A model generated the notes under the pieces. That model ran no database searches. It saw only the letters and a program-made list of their open reading frames with translations, and was not told the DNA's origin. Positions 18,048-27,735 of a stretch of DNA of 64,000 bases are shown here, in pieces; positions within the stretch are counted from its first letter, which is position 1; each line of letters starts with the position of its first letter. The position numbers and the translations under genes are program-made. Origin of the DNA: Marinobacter sp. AC-23 (GTDB taxonomy: Bacteria > Pseudomonadota > Gammaproteobacteria > Pseudomonadales > Oleiphilaceae); contig NZ_MBPP01000023.1 of assembly GCF_001858325.1 (NCBI RefSeq), positions 162,987 through 226,986 of the forward strand, in the 5' to 3' direction.

Positions 18048-18962
18048 GTGCTTTCGCAATCGCTGATACGGTGCTTTGCTTTTGCATTGCTGTGTGTAAC
18101 CGGCGCGGTTTCGGCGCAGGAGCCGGTGGTGGTTTCCTCAAAAATCGACACCGAGGGGGGAGTCCTTGGTCAGATGATTCTGCAGCGCCTGAAGAGCGGA
18201 GGTATTCCGGTAGAAAACCGCCTACAGCTTGGCAGCACCAGTATTGTACGCAGTGCTATCAAGGCGGGGGAGATTGATCTATATCCAGAGTACACGGGCA
18301 ACGCTGCGTTCTTCTACGATAAGGCAGACAGCCCGGTATGGAAGGATGCCGAAAAGGCTTACGATATGGCGGCCGAGCTTGACCGCGAAGCTGAGGGCAT
18401 TATCTGGCTCACGCCCGCGAACGCCAACAACACCTGGGCCATGAGCGTGCGCGGTGATGTGGCTGAAAAGAACAACCTCAAAACACTCGAAGATTTGGCG
18501 GATTACATAAACGCCGGCAAGCCCTTTAAATTTGCGGCCAGTGCGGAATTTGTCGAGTCGGCCAGCGCCCTGCCTGCGTTCCAGAAAGCCTACGGATTCA
18601 AGCTGACGTCTGATCAGCTTCTGATTCTGTCAGGCGGAAACACGGCGGCGACTCTGCGGGCGGCGGCGATTAATTCCAATGACGTTAATGGTGCCATGGC
18701 CTATGGCACGGATGGCGGTTTGAATGCACTGGGCCTGAAAGTGATGCAAGACACTAAAGGCGTGCAACCGGTCTATCAACCGACACCGATTATCAGGGAA
18801 AGCGTATTAAAGACTTATCCAAAAATACGCCCGCTGCTAAAGCCAGTGTTTGAGTCGCTTGATCTGGAAACGCTGCAAAAGCTGAATGCAAAGGTGGCTG
18901 TTGAAGGTGCCCCTGCTGATGCGGTGGCTCGTGACTATCTGGAAAGCCTTAGCCTGGACTAA
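18048..18962 (+). CDS. osmF: Osmoprotectant/glycine betaine ABC substrate-binding protein (OsmF/YehZ-like)
   Basis: Encodes 304 residues from the GTG at 18048. That start has AGGGG seven bases upstream and gives a clean signal peptide (LIRCFAFALLCVTGAVSA, then QEP). The frame is open back to 17883, but the extra residues would bury the signal peptide. The mature domain is OpuAC-type: VVSSKIDTEGGVLGQMIL, AGEIDLYPEYTGNAAFF and TPANANNTWAMSVR. The order binding protein, permease, ATPase, permease matches E. coli yehZYXW. Periplasmic capture of betaine-type solutes for low-affinity or stress uptake is inferred from that family. I see no obvious regulatory site upstream. Confidence 0.85.
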   Translation: MLSQSLIRCFAFALLCVTGAVSAQEPVVVSSKIDTEGGVLGQMILQRLKSGGIPVENRLQLGSTSIVRSAIKAGEIDLYPEYTGNAAFFYDKADSPVWKDAEKAYDMAAELDREAEGIIWLTPANANNTWAMSVRGDVAEKNNLKTLEDLADYINAGKPFKFAASAEFVESASALPAFQKAYGFKLTSDQLLILSGGNTAATLRAAAINSNDVNGAMAYGTDGGLNALGLKVMQDTKGVQPVYQPTPIIRESVLKTYPKIRPLLKPVFESLDLETLQKLNAKVAVEGAPADAVARDYLESLSLD

Positions 18963-18965
18963 TCA

Positions 18966-20156
18966 GTGTCTTCATCGACAACGCTGCCGAACCGTGGGTT
19001 ATCGAACCGTGTGCTACCTAACCGTGTAATACCAGCGTTAGCACTGGCTGCGCTCGGTTTGGTGTGGCTGCTCAATCTCGGCGTGGTGCAGCCCAACCGT
19101 ATTGTGTCTGGAACTGGCTACGGCCTTTATGGCGCGACAGGCTGGCTTGGCGCAATCATTGTCTCCTCCCTGTTGTTGGTCGTGGTTGCGCTGGCAACAA
19201 GGCCTGTCCACAAACGCTTTTTGGTGCTGGCGGCACTGCTGACGGCTGCACTGATGGCCCTGCCTCTGCTGCTTGAAGTATTTGCGCTGCGCAGGCTTCC
19301 ATCAGATTTCGCTTATGCTCGCATTGGCATAGGCGCCGGGTTCTGGTGTTTGGCGTTTTTGCTGGGACTGATGCTTTTGGAAACACTGGGCCAGCTCAAA
19401 GCCTCCCGTCGCCTGCAGTTATTATCCGTGTTGCTGATTGTTGCGGGTTGGTGGCTCTGCGCCAGCCGTGAAGGGCTCTCCAGCCTGTCGCTTATTCGCG
19501 AATACACCAATCGGGCGGATCAGTTCTCCCAAGCCTTAACCGTACACTTATCATTGTCGCTGGGTGCCGTTGCCATAAGTGCGGTGCTGGCTTTCGCCTT
19601 GGCGCTTACCATGGTGAGGCGAGAGCGTTGGCGACGGCCGTTGCTGGGGCTGGTCAGTTTTATGCAGACCATCCCCAGTCTGGCACTGTTTGGGTTGTTA
19701 ATTGCGCCTTTGGGGGCGTTGTCCGCAGCTTTTCCCTTTCTTCAGACACTGGGCATTCGGGGCATTGGTTGGGCGCCCGCGCTGCTGGCGTTGATTGCCT
19801 ATAGCCTGTTGCCCATGGTGCGCAATACCTATGTCGCTTTGATCGAAGTGCCTGAGTCCGTGATTGACGCCGGGCGAGGTATGGGGATGAGCGAGCGACA
19901 GATATTTATGCAGGTGAAGCTTCCTTTGGCCCTACCGGTCATTATTGAGGGTGTGCGAATTACCACCATACAAGCCATTGGCCTGACCGCTGTTGCCGCA
20001 CTGATTGGCGCTGGAGGCTTCGGCACGTTCATTTTTCAGGGCCTGGGGCAGGCTGCCATGGATTTGGTGCTACTTGGCGCGCTGCCCACGGTTTTTTTGG
20101 CATTGGCGGCCGATGCCATCCTGTCTGCATTGAAATTTCAGGAGCCCTCAAAGTGA
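18966..20156 (+). CDS. yehY: Osmoprotectant ABC transporter permease (YehY-like)
   Basis: Encodes 396 residues, starting with a GTG three bases after the upstream stop. The N-terminal half contributes about five membrane helices absent from typical OpuAB permeases, as in YehY (385 residues in E. coli). The C-terminal half is the BPD_transp_1 domain, with the cytoplasmic coupling helix EVPESVIDAGRGMGMSERQ and the following FMQVKLPLALPVIIEG. It forms the membrane channel together with YehW. The 3' end overlaps the ATPase gene by 4 bases (GTGA), so it belongs to the osmF-yehYXW operon. Confidence 0.85.
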   Translation: MSSSTTLPNRGLSNRVLPNRVIPALALAALGLVWLLNLGVVQPNRIVSGTGYGLYGATGWLGAIIVSSLLLVVVALATRPVHKRFLVLAALLTAALMALPLLLEVFALRRLPSDFAYARIGIGAGFWCLAFLLGLMLLETLGQLKASRRLQLLSVLLIVAGWWLCASREGLSSLSLIREYTNRADQFSQALTVHLSLSLGAVAISAVLAFALALTMVRRERWRRPLLGLVSFMQTIPSLALFGLLIAPLGALSAAFPFLQTLGIRGIGWAPALLALIAYSLLPMVRNTYVALIEVPESVIDAGRGMGMSERQIFMQVKLPLALPVIIEGVRITTIQAIGLTAVAALIGAGGFGTFIFQGLGQAAMDLVLLGALPTVFLALAADAILSALKFQEPSK

Positions 20157-21100
20157 TTGAGCTGAAAGGAGTCACTCGCCGGTTCGGCGATGCCGTGGCG
20201 GTTGATCATATTGATCTGACCATAGAAACCGGCGAAGTCTGCGTACTTGTGGGCAGTTCCGGCTGCGGCAAATCCACCACGCTACGGATGATTAATCGCC
20301 TTTTGCCCCGCACCAGCGGCGAAATTCTTGTGGATGGCGAGGATATTAATAAAGCGGACCCAGAGGCGCTGCGACTGAATATGGGCTACGCCATACAGAG
20401 CACTGGGTTGTTCCCCCACTGGACTGTCGCTCGCAATATTGGCGTAGTGCCCAATCTACTCAAATGGCCAACCCGCAAACGCGATGACCGCGTAAATGAG
20501 CTGCTGACCCTGCTGGGGCTGGACCCGGCAACCGACGCTGCCAAATATCCGCACCAGCTTTCCGGTGGTCAGGCCCAACGGGTGGGCGTGGCACGAGCGC
20601 TGGCGGGCGACCCTAATATTCTCCTGATGGATGAGCCTTTCGGCGCCTTGGACGCCATCACCCGGGAAAATCTGCAGCAGGAAATGTTACGAATCCAGCG
20701 GCAACTCAATAAAACCACCGTGTTCGTGACCCACGATATTGATGAGGCCTTAAAATTGGCTACCCGTATCGCGGTAATGGATAAAGGACAAATTATTCAA
20801 CACGATACGCCAGAGGCGATCCTTCGACGGCCGGCATCAGCCTTTGTGGAAAACCTGATAGGCAAGGGCGATCGTGGCCTGAAGCTCTTGGCGTTGCGCA
20901 CGGTGGGCGACCTGATGGAACGGCATCCACAGCCCCGAAAATCAGAACCCGGTGCCGAGGGCCTTAATGAGTCGGACAGCCTTCGTATTGCGCTATCCAT
21001 TATGGTGTGGAAAAACTCCGCGGAACTCCCGGTTTTTAGTGGGACAGGCGAAGAGGTTGGCACCGTAAAACGTGAGCAGCTTCTGCAGGGTGGCGCTTGA
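20153..21100 (+). CDS. yehX: Osmoprotectant ABC transporter ATP-binding protein (YehX-like)
   Basis: Encodes 315 residues from a GTG preceded by GGAG. All ABC motifs are present: Walker A GSSGCGKSTT (about 34-43), Q-loop, signature LSGGQAQRVGVARAL (about 136-150), Walker B ILLMDEPFGALD, and the switch His in FVTHDIDEAL. A C-terminal extension of about 75 residues is present. It powers uptake with the two permeases. The gene overlaps its neighbours by 4 bases on each side (GTGA, ATGA). Confidence 0.92.
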   Translation: MIELKGVTRRFGDAVAVDHIDLTIETGEVCVLVGSSGCGKSTTLRMINRLLPRTSGEILVDGEDINKADPEALRLNMGYAIQSTGLFPHWTVARNIGVVPNLLKWPTRKRDDRVNELLTLLGLDPATDAAKYPHQLSGGQAQRVGVARALAGDPNILLMDEPFGALDAITRENLQQEMLRIQRQLNKTTVFVTHDIDEALKLATRIAVMDKGQIIQHDTPEAILRRPASAFVENLIGKGDRGLKLLALRTVGDLMERHPQPRKSEPGAEGLNESDSLRIALSIMVWKNSAELPVFSGTGEEVGTVKREQLLQGGA

Positions 21101-21854
21101 TGCGCGCGTGGTTTGCACCGGTTGCCTGGGTTGCCTCGCTGTGCGCATTAGCGGCTTTGCTCCCCACAATGACACCGCTGTTTTCATGGGTGGAGCCCGA
21201 CACCGACAACCTGATTTACACCAGAGACAGCTTCTACTCACTGCTGCAAAGCCACCTTTGGCTGGTGCTGGCTTCTGCCACAATAGGCACGCTGGTGGCT
21301 GTATCTGCCGGTATCTTTGTCACCCGCCCCGCCGGTCGTGACTTTCTGCCGCTGGTTAGCCAAATAGCCTCCATCGGCCAGACCGTGCCGCCTGTCGCCG
21401 TGCTTGCGCTGGCAGTGCCCGTTATGGGTTTTGGCGAGAAGCCCACGCTGTTCGCGTTGGTGCTTTATGGTTTACTGCCCATTCTGCGGAATACCCTGGC
21501 AGGGCTGAGTGGTATTAACTCTGCTGTGCTCGAATCTGCCAAAGGAATGGGCATGTCTTCCATGCAAGTGCTGTTCAAAGTGGAACTCCCTTGGCCGGGC
21601 GGGTGATACTCGCGGGCATCCGCACCTCCGTTACCATAAACATCGCCACCGCAGCCATTGGCTCAACCATTGGCGCCCGTACCCTGGGCGATCCGGTGAT
21701 TGCGGGGCTGGTCAACGGAAATACCGCCTACGTTTTGCAAGGCGCCATCTTGATCGGCCTGCTGGCACTGGCGACCGACAGTGTGTTTGAAGCTTTAGAG
21801 CGTACTTGGGCTCGGGCCTTTTCAACGCCGGCGCCCGAAGTGCAGAGCCCATAG
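21097..21854 (+). CDS. yehW: Osmoprotectant ABC transporter permease (YehW-like), frameshifted
   Basis: The first frame (21097-21606) gives the N-terminal membrane helices and the coupling motif [19 protein letters not shown]. The second (from about 21591 to 21854) continues with [20 protein letters not shown] and two more helices. Restoring one T in CCCTTTGGCC near 21592 joins them into about 252 residues, matching YehW (243 in E. coli). It completes the transporter as second permease. The single-base nature of the break and conservation on both sides suggest a sequence error rather than decay. Confidence 0.8.
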
Positions 21855-21860
21855 CGGCAG

Positions 21861-22500
21861 CCTGAGCGTAAATGCGCTTACACCAATAACGTAGAGGGCA
21901 GCTTGGCTGTTGCAGAACTGGCCCGGAGACTTGGTTGCCGGCTGGTCTTCATCAGTGGGTTTATGCTTGAAAACCTGCAGCATCTGAATCAACTGGGTAT
22001 CGACCCGGCTCAGTCAGAGAAAACGAACTGGCGAGATGTGTATAGGCATGCCGGCGCTTACGGAGCCAGTAAACTGGAAGCTGCACTAAAAGTTCGGTCG
22101 TTTGCCGCACAAACAGCGCTTGATATGGTGGAAGTCCAACCTGCAACCGTTGCGGGCCACAGCCAGACGGGCGAACTGGATGCTGCGCAGCCTCTATATC
22201 AGTTATTGGATAATCTGTCCCGAGGGCGCCTCGCGCTGGTGCCTGGCACCTGGCACGCCAGAACACTGGCTCCCGCTTACCACAGTGGATCATCTGGCAG
22301 CTTGGATTGCCGCAGCAGCGATTGTGCAGAGTGTTCCGGAACGCTTGTTGTGCCTGGACCCGGATACTCCGGCACTCCAGACAATGCTGGTGTTGGCCAG
22401 CGACTCACTAGGCGCTAAGCCACCCCGCCGATACATTCCATTACCTGTGCTGCGCGCACTGTTGTCTATTCTCGGAGTTCCCAAGCTCATGAACACCTAG
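21861..22500 (+). pseudogene. NAD-dependent epimerase/SDR remnant, truncated and frameshifted
   Basis: Immediately after the yehW stop the frame reads CAYTNNVEGSLAVAELARRL and LVFISGFM. This is the typical middle of an extended SDR epimerase (NVEGT..V..A..), with the catalytic YGASK at about 22050-22070. The N-terminal Rossmann part with the GxxGxxG motif is missing. Around 22242-22255 the heptamer CCTGGCA is tandemly duplicated, which shifts the frame. The C-terminal continuation PEHWLPLTTVDHLAAWIAAA follows in the second frame and ends at TAG 22498-22500. Two independent lesions make this a true pseudogene. It lies between the transporter operon and a tRNA-Arg gene. Confidence 0.75.
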
Positions 22501-22663
22501 CCGGAAGCTCTACACTTCATTCAGACGACACGTTTCGATACCGCCATTGCCGATCGGTTTCTTGAGCTTCAGAGGCTATTTCGGCCGGATATAGGTTTGG
22601 CTGTTGAGGCTAGTGCTCAGTGATATCAAAAGGGGAGGGTATAGAAGTCGAAATAAAGTTTGA

Positions 22664-22740
22664 TGGTGCCCTCGGCAGGACTCGAACCTGCTACCTTCCC
22701 CTTAGGAGGGGGACGCTCTATCCAGATGAGCTACGAAGGC
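22664..22740 (-). tRNA. tRNA-Arg(CCT)
   Basis: Seventy-seven bases on the minus strand, including an encoded 3' CCA. The acceptor stem pairs GCCTTCG with CGAGGGC (one G-U). The anticodon loop is CTCCTAA, giving anticodon CCT. The T arm contains GGTTCGAGTCC, and the D arm AGCTCATCTGGATAGAGC. The 3' end faces the epimerase pseudogene. Confidence 0.95.
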
Positions 22741-22826
22741 GCTTCTTTCAGAAGATCGGTATGATAACGGCCTGAAGCTTATGGCTCAAGGTGTTACCGT
22801 GTTTTCTGTTTGTCTGGGAGTGTGCT

Positions 22827-23534
22827 TTGTCTGACCCTTTCTCGTTAAGCATCGTTGTGCCGGTATGGATGGAAGCTACAGGTGTTGTGAAAACACTTGA
22901 AGCGCTGCAGCCACTGCGTGCGCAGAGGCATGAGCTGATTGTTGTGGATGCCGACAGCACTGATGGAACGGCCAGGCTGGCAAGCCCGCTTGCGGATCGG
23001 GTGGTTCAATCGGGAAAGGGCAGGGCCGTTCAGATGAATGCCGGCGCGGCTGTTGCTAAAGGCAATGTTCTGCTGTTTTTGCACGCAGATACCCAGCTTC
23101 CTTCGAATGCATTGAGTTGTCTGGATCAGTTTTTTAAAAGCGACAAGGCCTGGGGCCGCTTTGATGTGCGTTTGAGTGGCCGGGGTATAATGTTCCGCGT
23201 GGTTGCCTGGTTTATGAATCAGCGTTCTCGGTTAACGGGCATTTGTACTGGGGATCAGGCGCTGTTTGTGCGCAGGGAGGTTTTTGAAGCTCTGCGTGGG
23301 TTTGAGCACTTGCCGATTATGGAGGATATTGAGTTTTCCCGCCGGGTTCGGCTAGTCTCCCGGCCTTTTTGTATTCAAGAACCTGTTGTCACCGATAGCC
23401 GGCGCTGGGAAAAGCAGGGTGTCTGGCGCACAATTTTCTTAATGTGGCGTTTACGCTGGCGCTACTGGCGCGGTGAGTCACCAGACGCGCTCGCTCACTC
23501 TTACCGTTCGGATGTACGTAATGCCAAAGACTGA
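22827..23534 (+). CDS. TIGR04283-type family 2 glycosyltransferase
   Basis: Encodes about 235 residues from the TTG at 22827, with GGGAG six bases upstream. A GTG at 22791 is also in frame. The GT-A motifs are LSIVVPVWMEA, the DADSTDGTARLA nucleotide-binding loop, and LHADTQLP. A later GICTGDQALFVRREVFEALRGF and ME-DIEFSRR fit the family-2 acceptor region. Members are described as selenium/radical-SAM-associated transferases because of their usual neighbours. The next gene is the usual partner, a TIGR04282-type transferase, and overlaps by 14 bases. The acceptor is unknown. Confidence 0.8.
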   Translation: MSDPFSLSIVVPVWMEATGVVKTLEALQPLRAQRHELIVVDADSTDGTARLASPLADRVVQSGKGRAVQMNAGAAVAKGNVLLFLHADTQLPSNALSCLDQFFKSDKAWGRFDVRLSGRGIMFRVVAWFMNQRSRLTGICTGDQALFVRREVFEALRGFEHLPIMEDIEFSRRVRLVSRPFCIQEPVVTDSRRWEKQGVWRTIFLMWRLRWRYWRGESPDALAHSYRSDVRNAKD

Positions 23535-24156
23535 ATCCCCCAGTGTGTTGTTGATGCAATTTGCTAAGTGGCCGGAAGCGGGTCGGGTAAAAACTCGCCT
23601 TATTCCGGCGTTGGGTGTATCGGGGGCGCTGAATGCGCACGTAACGCTCACGCTTGCTGTGCTGGATAACCTGTGTGGCGCCCGCCTTCCAGTGCAGTTC
23701 TGGTGGGATAGGGCAGTAGAGTCTGTACCGGTGGATGCGCGCGAGGTTGTTTGTGATATTGAGCGGCGAGGTGTGATGCAGAAAGTACAGCAGGGCGCTA
23801 ACCTGGGCGAACGCATGTTAGGTGCACTTGGTACTGGCCTGCAATCCCACGCACTGGCTCTGATTGTAGGCAGCGATTGCCCTTCGGTAGAGGCGGGTTA
23901 CGTAAGCCAGGCAGTGGCTGCGCTGCAGGAATACGATGTGGTTTTGGGGCCATCCGATGACGGTGGCTATGTGCTGATTGGCGCCCGCCGGGTGGTTCCC
24001 CACATGCTTGATGATATTGAGTGGGGCACCGAGGGCGTTCTTGAGCAGACCCGTGAACGGCTCGAAGAACTGGGGCTCAGCGTTGGTTTGCTGGAGCCCC
24101 GTTGGGATGTGGACGAGCCAGAGGACTGGGCGCGTTTTCAGCTTACTTTGCAGTAA
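23521..24156 (+). CDS. TIGR04282-type glycosyltransferase (arsenosugar-biosynthesis family)
   Basis: Encodes 211 residues from the ATG at 23521; earlier in-frame starts are not family-like. The nucleotidyl/glycosyl transferase core reads SVLLMQFAKWPEAGRVKTRLIPALG, followed by QQGANLGERM, LIVGSDCPSV and LGPSDDGGYVLIGAR. These motifs define the TIGR04282/DUF2064 group, some members of which act in arsenosugar or related small-molecule glycosylation. It is coupled to the TIGR04283 gene upstream. No radical-SAM partner is visible in the window. Its end overlaps the convergent M16 gene by 14 bases. Confidence 0.8.
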   Translation: MPKTESPSVLLMQFAKWPEAGRVKTRLIPALGVSGALNAHVTLTLAVLDNLCGARLPVQFWWDRAVESVPVDAREVVCDIERRGVMQKVQQGANLGERMLGALGTGLQSHALALIVGSDCPSVEAGYVSQAVAALQEYDVVLGPSDDGGYVLIGARRVVPHMLDDIEWGTEGVLEQTRERLEELGLSVGLLEPRWDVDEPEDWARFQLTLQ

Positions 24157-26990
24157 CCGGTGGTTGCTGCAGGATAAGATCACGGGCTTCATTGGCACTC
24201 AACCCCTCTCCCCCTGTTACCGCGCGCAGCGCCCTGTCTCGGTTTAGCACCGCATCCTTGAAGGTGGTTTTCAGATCTTCAAGGCTGACTGCTTTAACGG
24301 CTTCCGCGAGTTGCTCACGGGAGTCGAAACCATCTGCGCCCCGGTCAATCTCGCGCCAGTAGCGCCCTGAAATTTCGCCCAACTGGCGATCCTGTTCCAG
24401 GATGCTGCTGATTACTGCCTGCTTCTCACGCTCAAGTCGTTCCTTGTTTATATTGCCCAGGGTCTCCTCAAAGCCGGTTGTGAACTCTCGAACCGCTTGG
24501 TCTATCTCGCCTTGGCTGGCGGTGGGTGATTGAACCACAAAACCCAAAGCCGGAGTTTCGAGCATCTCAAACGGTGTGGCGTACACAATGTAGCAAGCTG
24601 GCGTGTGGTGCGAATGTCCTCGTAAAACGGGCTGCTTATAATCTGGGCTAACAGGCGGAAGCGGGCGCGCTCTTCAAAACTGGTGTTCTTACCCTGGGTG
24701 TAAAGCGTGTACCCGGTGTCTGGGTGTTTTACGCTCAAGGAGACCAGCATTTCCTTGGTGGGCAGCTTGCGTACATGGCTGCGCTCAACGTGCACAAATT
24801 CACTGTTGCCCAGAACAATGGCGTTTATTTGCTGGGCCAGGTTAAGGGCGTAGGCTTGCGTAATGTTGCCATGGGCCAGCAGCACCGGGTCAACTTCTGA
24901 CAGCAGCGCCTCGGTGAAAGACATGAGTTCGTCCAAGGTCACGCTTTTGGCTGCCTCGAGCTTTTCTCCGGTGCTCCAGGTGTCTTCTATAAGGCTGTTT
25001 GAATAAACTCCGATGTCTGTTCAACAGGCCGATCCTTGGCTTTGTTCTGCAGGCTGTCTATCAGGTTTTGCCGCGCGATATCAAACCTCTGCCGGGTAAT
25101 CTCGGGCGTCGAGATCTGCATAAGAATGCGGTTCATCAAAGTGTGGAGTTTGTCGCTGTAGCCGCCGACGCGCACGGTGACCCCACGCAGGTGTGGGTAA
25201 ATGCTGTAATCCAGACCGGCAAGGCGTGCGGAATAGGCCCAGGCATTCAGGTTGTTATTGATGCTGTCGACAAGTAATCGTGTGAGTACATGGCTGCGTG
25301 CAGATACGCGAGCAGCCGGGGTGCGCAGGCTTAAAAATACGTTGGCTTTAGGCGTGTTAAAACGAGTGTCCCGGGCAAACCAGATCGCCATGCCGTTGTT
25401 GCTCAAAAGTTCGGGCTTGCTCATGGTTTTGCCCGGTACCATGTCCAGGTTTTCTGGCACAAACGGGTTGGGTAATGGAAGCTGAAGTGCCGTGGCTAAG
25501 GCCTTTGGTGCATTAGCCTTGAGCGTTTCTGCATCCAGGGTTTCTATTTGCCAGGGTGCTTCGTACCACTGAGTCAGTTTCGGGCTTTTCAGCTCCAGCT
25601 GCGGCGCCAGCACATAGGCCATCACGTTATCTGGTGTAAGTTCTGCAAGGATCGCCCGGTATTGCTCGGGCGCGTAACGCTCCATCAGCCAAGGTGCACT
25701 GAGTATATTTTCTGCGGGATAGTCCTGAAGTTGGCTAGATAGGCGCATGGCTTCATGAATAGGTTCGCCCTGTTCACGAAAACGAAAGTCGATTCGTGCC
25801 AAACGTTGCATTTCGTCAAAGCGCTGCTGGCTAATGCCTCGTTCACGAATAATGTCTATGTAGCTGAAAACCAAAGATAGGATCTCGTCTTGCCTGCGCA
25901 GGCCCTCGGGCGTGAGTGCAATGCTGATATCCAGTGTGGCGTTCTCGCCGGTGTCCATACCAAGGCCTGCCGACAGGCCATCTGCCAGACCGTTCTTTTT
26001 GAGTACATCAAAAAGGCTGCCAGGCCCTTCATGGCCTAACAGGTTGGCTATGTAGCTGGCCGGCTTGGTGCGGTAATTCTGTTGTTGGGATGGAATTGGG
26101 AACGACAACGACAGGCTGCGCACATCTTTGATCGCTTCCGCTGTTACCTTAGCGGGCAGCGTATCTTTGTTCAGGAGGCTGGAGGTATGCGCCTGTGGTT
26201 TCAGGTTGCGGTTCTCGATGGCACCAAAACGTGCTCTTACCATTGCTTCGAGTTCGTCTAGCGGCTGCGGACCATAGACTGCAAGGGTCATGAGGTTGGC
26301 GGAGTAACGGGCTTTCCAAAACCCGATAAGGTCGGGCCGAAGCGGGTTATCTTCGGTATTTTCCAGGGTGGTCAAGTTACCGACAGCAAACTGGTGAAAC
26401 GCATTCTCCGGGTTGCTGGTGGCTTTCTTGACGGAATAGAAGCGACGTCCATCTTCCTTCTGTTTGGCACTGAATTCTGAATGAACGGCGTTACGCTCAC
26501 GGTCAACCAGTTCGGCGGTAAACAGAGGCGCGGCAAACTGTTGAGCAAAGCGGTCTAGCGCTGATTCGAGATAGTTTGCCTGGATATCGAAGAAGTAGTT
26601 GGTGTTACGAAACGCGGTAAAGGCGTTGTGGCTGCCTCCGTGGCTTTTGATGAACTGCTGATATTCGCCGGGTTCGGGGTATTTTTCAGTGCCTAGAAAC
26701 AGCATGTGCTCCAGGAAGTGTGCTATGCCCTCCCGCTCTTTGGGGTCATCACCGCTGCCCACGGCTACGTTCATCGAAGCAGCCGCTTTGTCTGCATCCT
26801 TGTCGGATACCAGAATGGCCTGCAGGCCATTATCCAGCTCTATAAAGCGGTATTCGTTGTTATCGTTGGGGCTCTTATCTGGCGTTTGTGCAGCCATGGT
26901 AAACCCACTGAAAAATATCAACAAAAGCAGCGCAAGCACGTTTGTCGTCAGCATCTGTGTGCGGGCGTTCTTGGGGGTGCCGATATGCAT
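24143..26990 (-). CDS. M16-family zinc metallopeptidase (pitrilysin/insulysin-like), two frameshifts
   Basis: Three consecutive frames add up to about 950 residues, the size of pitrilysin (962 in E. coli). The N-terminal part (ATG at 26990) has a signal peptide (LLLLIFFSGFTMAAQ) and the inverted zinc motif HFLEH in GIAHFLEHMLFLGTEKYP, with ERNAVHSEF supplying the distal Glu. The first break, near 24985, needs one C (ACAGCCCTT), restoring QTALIEDTWSTGEKLEAAKS. The second, near 24590, needs one G, restoring RQLGYIVYATPFEMLETPAL. The enzyme is probably periplasmic and degrades small peptides. Both breaks look like single-base sequence errors in short G/C runs. Confidence 0.85.
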
Positions 26991-27062
26991 AGGGCCTCTA
27001 TTATCCGTTTGGGGGCTTTCAGGAAGCCTTCCTTATGTACGACCGGTAGGATGCGCTGTGCT

Positions 27063-27362
27063 TCAGTGCATCATTGCTTTGCGAGTCTTTTCAGGTTGCT
27101 GGTCGAGGGTTTTGCGGGCCAGGTCTGTTGCAGCTTCACCATCGAGTTCGCCGGAAGCAATACGCTCAAGCACGGTTGCCATGATGGCAACGGACTGGCG
27201 GTAATCGGCAAATTCTTCCTGGAATGCACTGTCGATTGCCTGGTAAACCGCTTGGATTTTTTGTTCCCGGTCTCCGGAATTTTTCGCCGTATCGTTGATG
27301 GCTTTTAAACAGGCGCGGGCAATGGTGATGTAGCGTTGGGTGTTCGGGTTGTCATTCTGCAT
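27063..27362 (-). CDS. Conserved hypothetical protein, small and helical
   Basis: Encodes 99 residues from the ATG at 27362, with GGAAG about 8 bases upstream. A longer frame starts at 27491 but the extra residues look non-coding. The protein is charged and helical, without signal peptide or known motif (DREQKIQAVYQAIDSAFQEEF). It could be a small regulatory or structural protein. It ends 72 bases before the M16 peptidase start on the same strand, so co-transcription is possible. No function is assigned. Confidence 0.5.
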   Translation of the reverse strand: MQNDNPNTQRYITIARACLKAINDTAKNSGDREQKIQAVYQAIDSAFQEEFADYRQSVAIMATVLERIASGELDGEAATDLARKTLDQQPEKTRKAMMH

Positions 27363-27559
27363 GTTCTGGCTTCCGGATATCGCTTGATCTGTGAAAAGGG
27401 CTGATGCCCAAAGAGGCAATAAGTTCCTGATTATCGCATTGCTGGCAGGCTGTTTCATTGCATTGCGGTAATTCATCGCCGGGGAGGGCACAAGCCAATT
27501 ACTGTGCTAGTCTCAACTGCATTGTGTCGGGTAAAAATACAGGCTTTCCAGGTAAAATT

Positions 27560-27608
27560 TAGAGTAATGGCTCTATTTAAAACAATAGGTTACAGAGTAA
27601 AAGCTCTA
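27560..27608. promoter_or_regulatory. Twin palindromes upstream of the fatty acyl-CoA reductase
   Basis: Two similar palindromes occur: TAGAGTAATGGCTCTA at 27560-27575 and AGAGTAAAAGCTCTA at 27594-27608. The AGAG starts are 33 bases apart, close to three helical turns. They lie 130-175 bases before the reductase ATG and downstream of the divergent hypothetical gene. They look like paired operator sites for a dimeric repressor, but the regulator is unknown. Confidence 0.45.
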
Positions 27609-27735
27609 AAAAAGTCCGATACATGCAAGTTGCAATTAAGTACAATGCTGGCCTTAAAATGCCGCTACAAGACTTTTGTCTAAGGCGGCTGGCATGGATA
27701 GACAACAACAGAGCAACAAGCAGGGTGGATTATCA

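Noticed and set aside
26706..27308. Long plus-strand frame over the M16 peptidase and hypothetical gene
   Set aside because: It overlaps two better-supported minus-strand genes and has erratic, Cys-rich composition.
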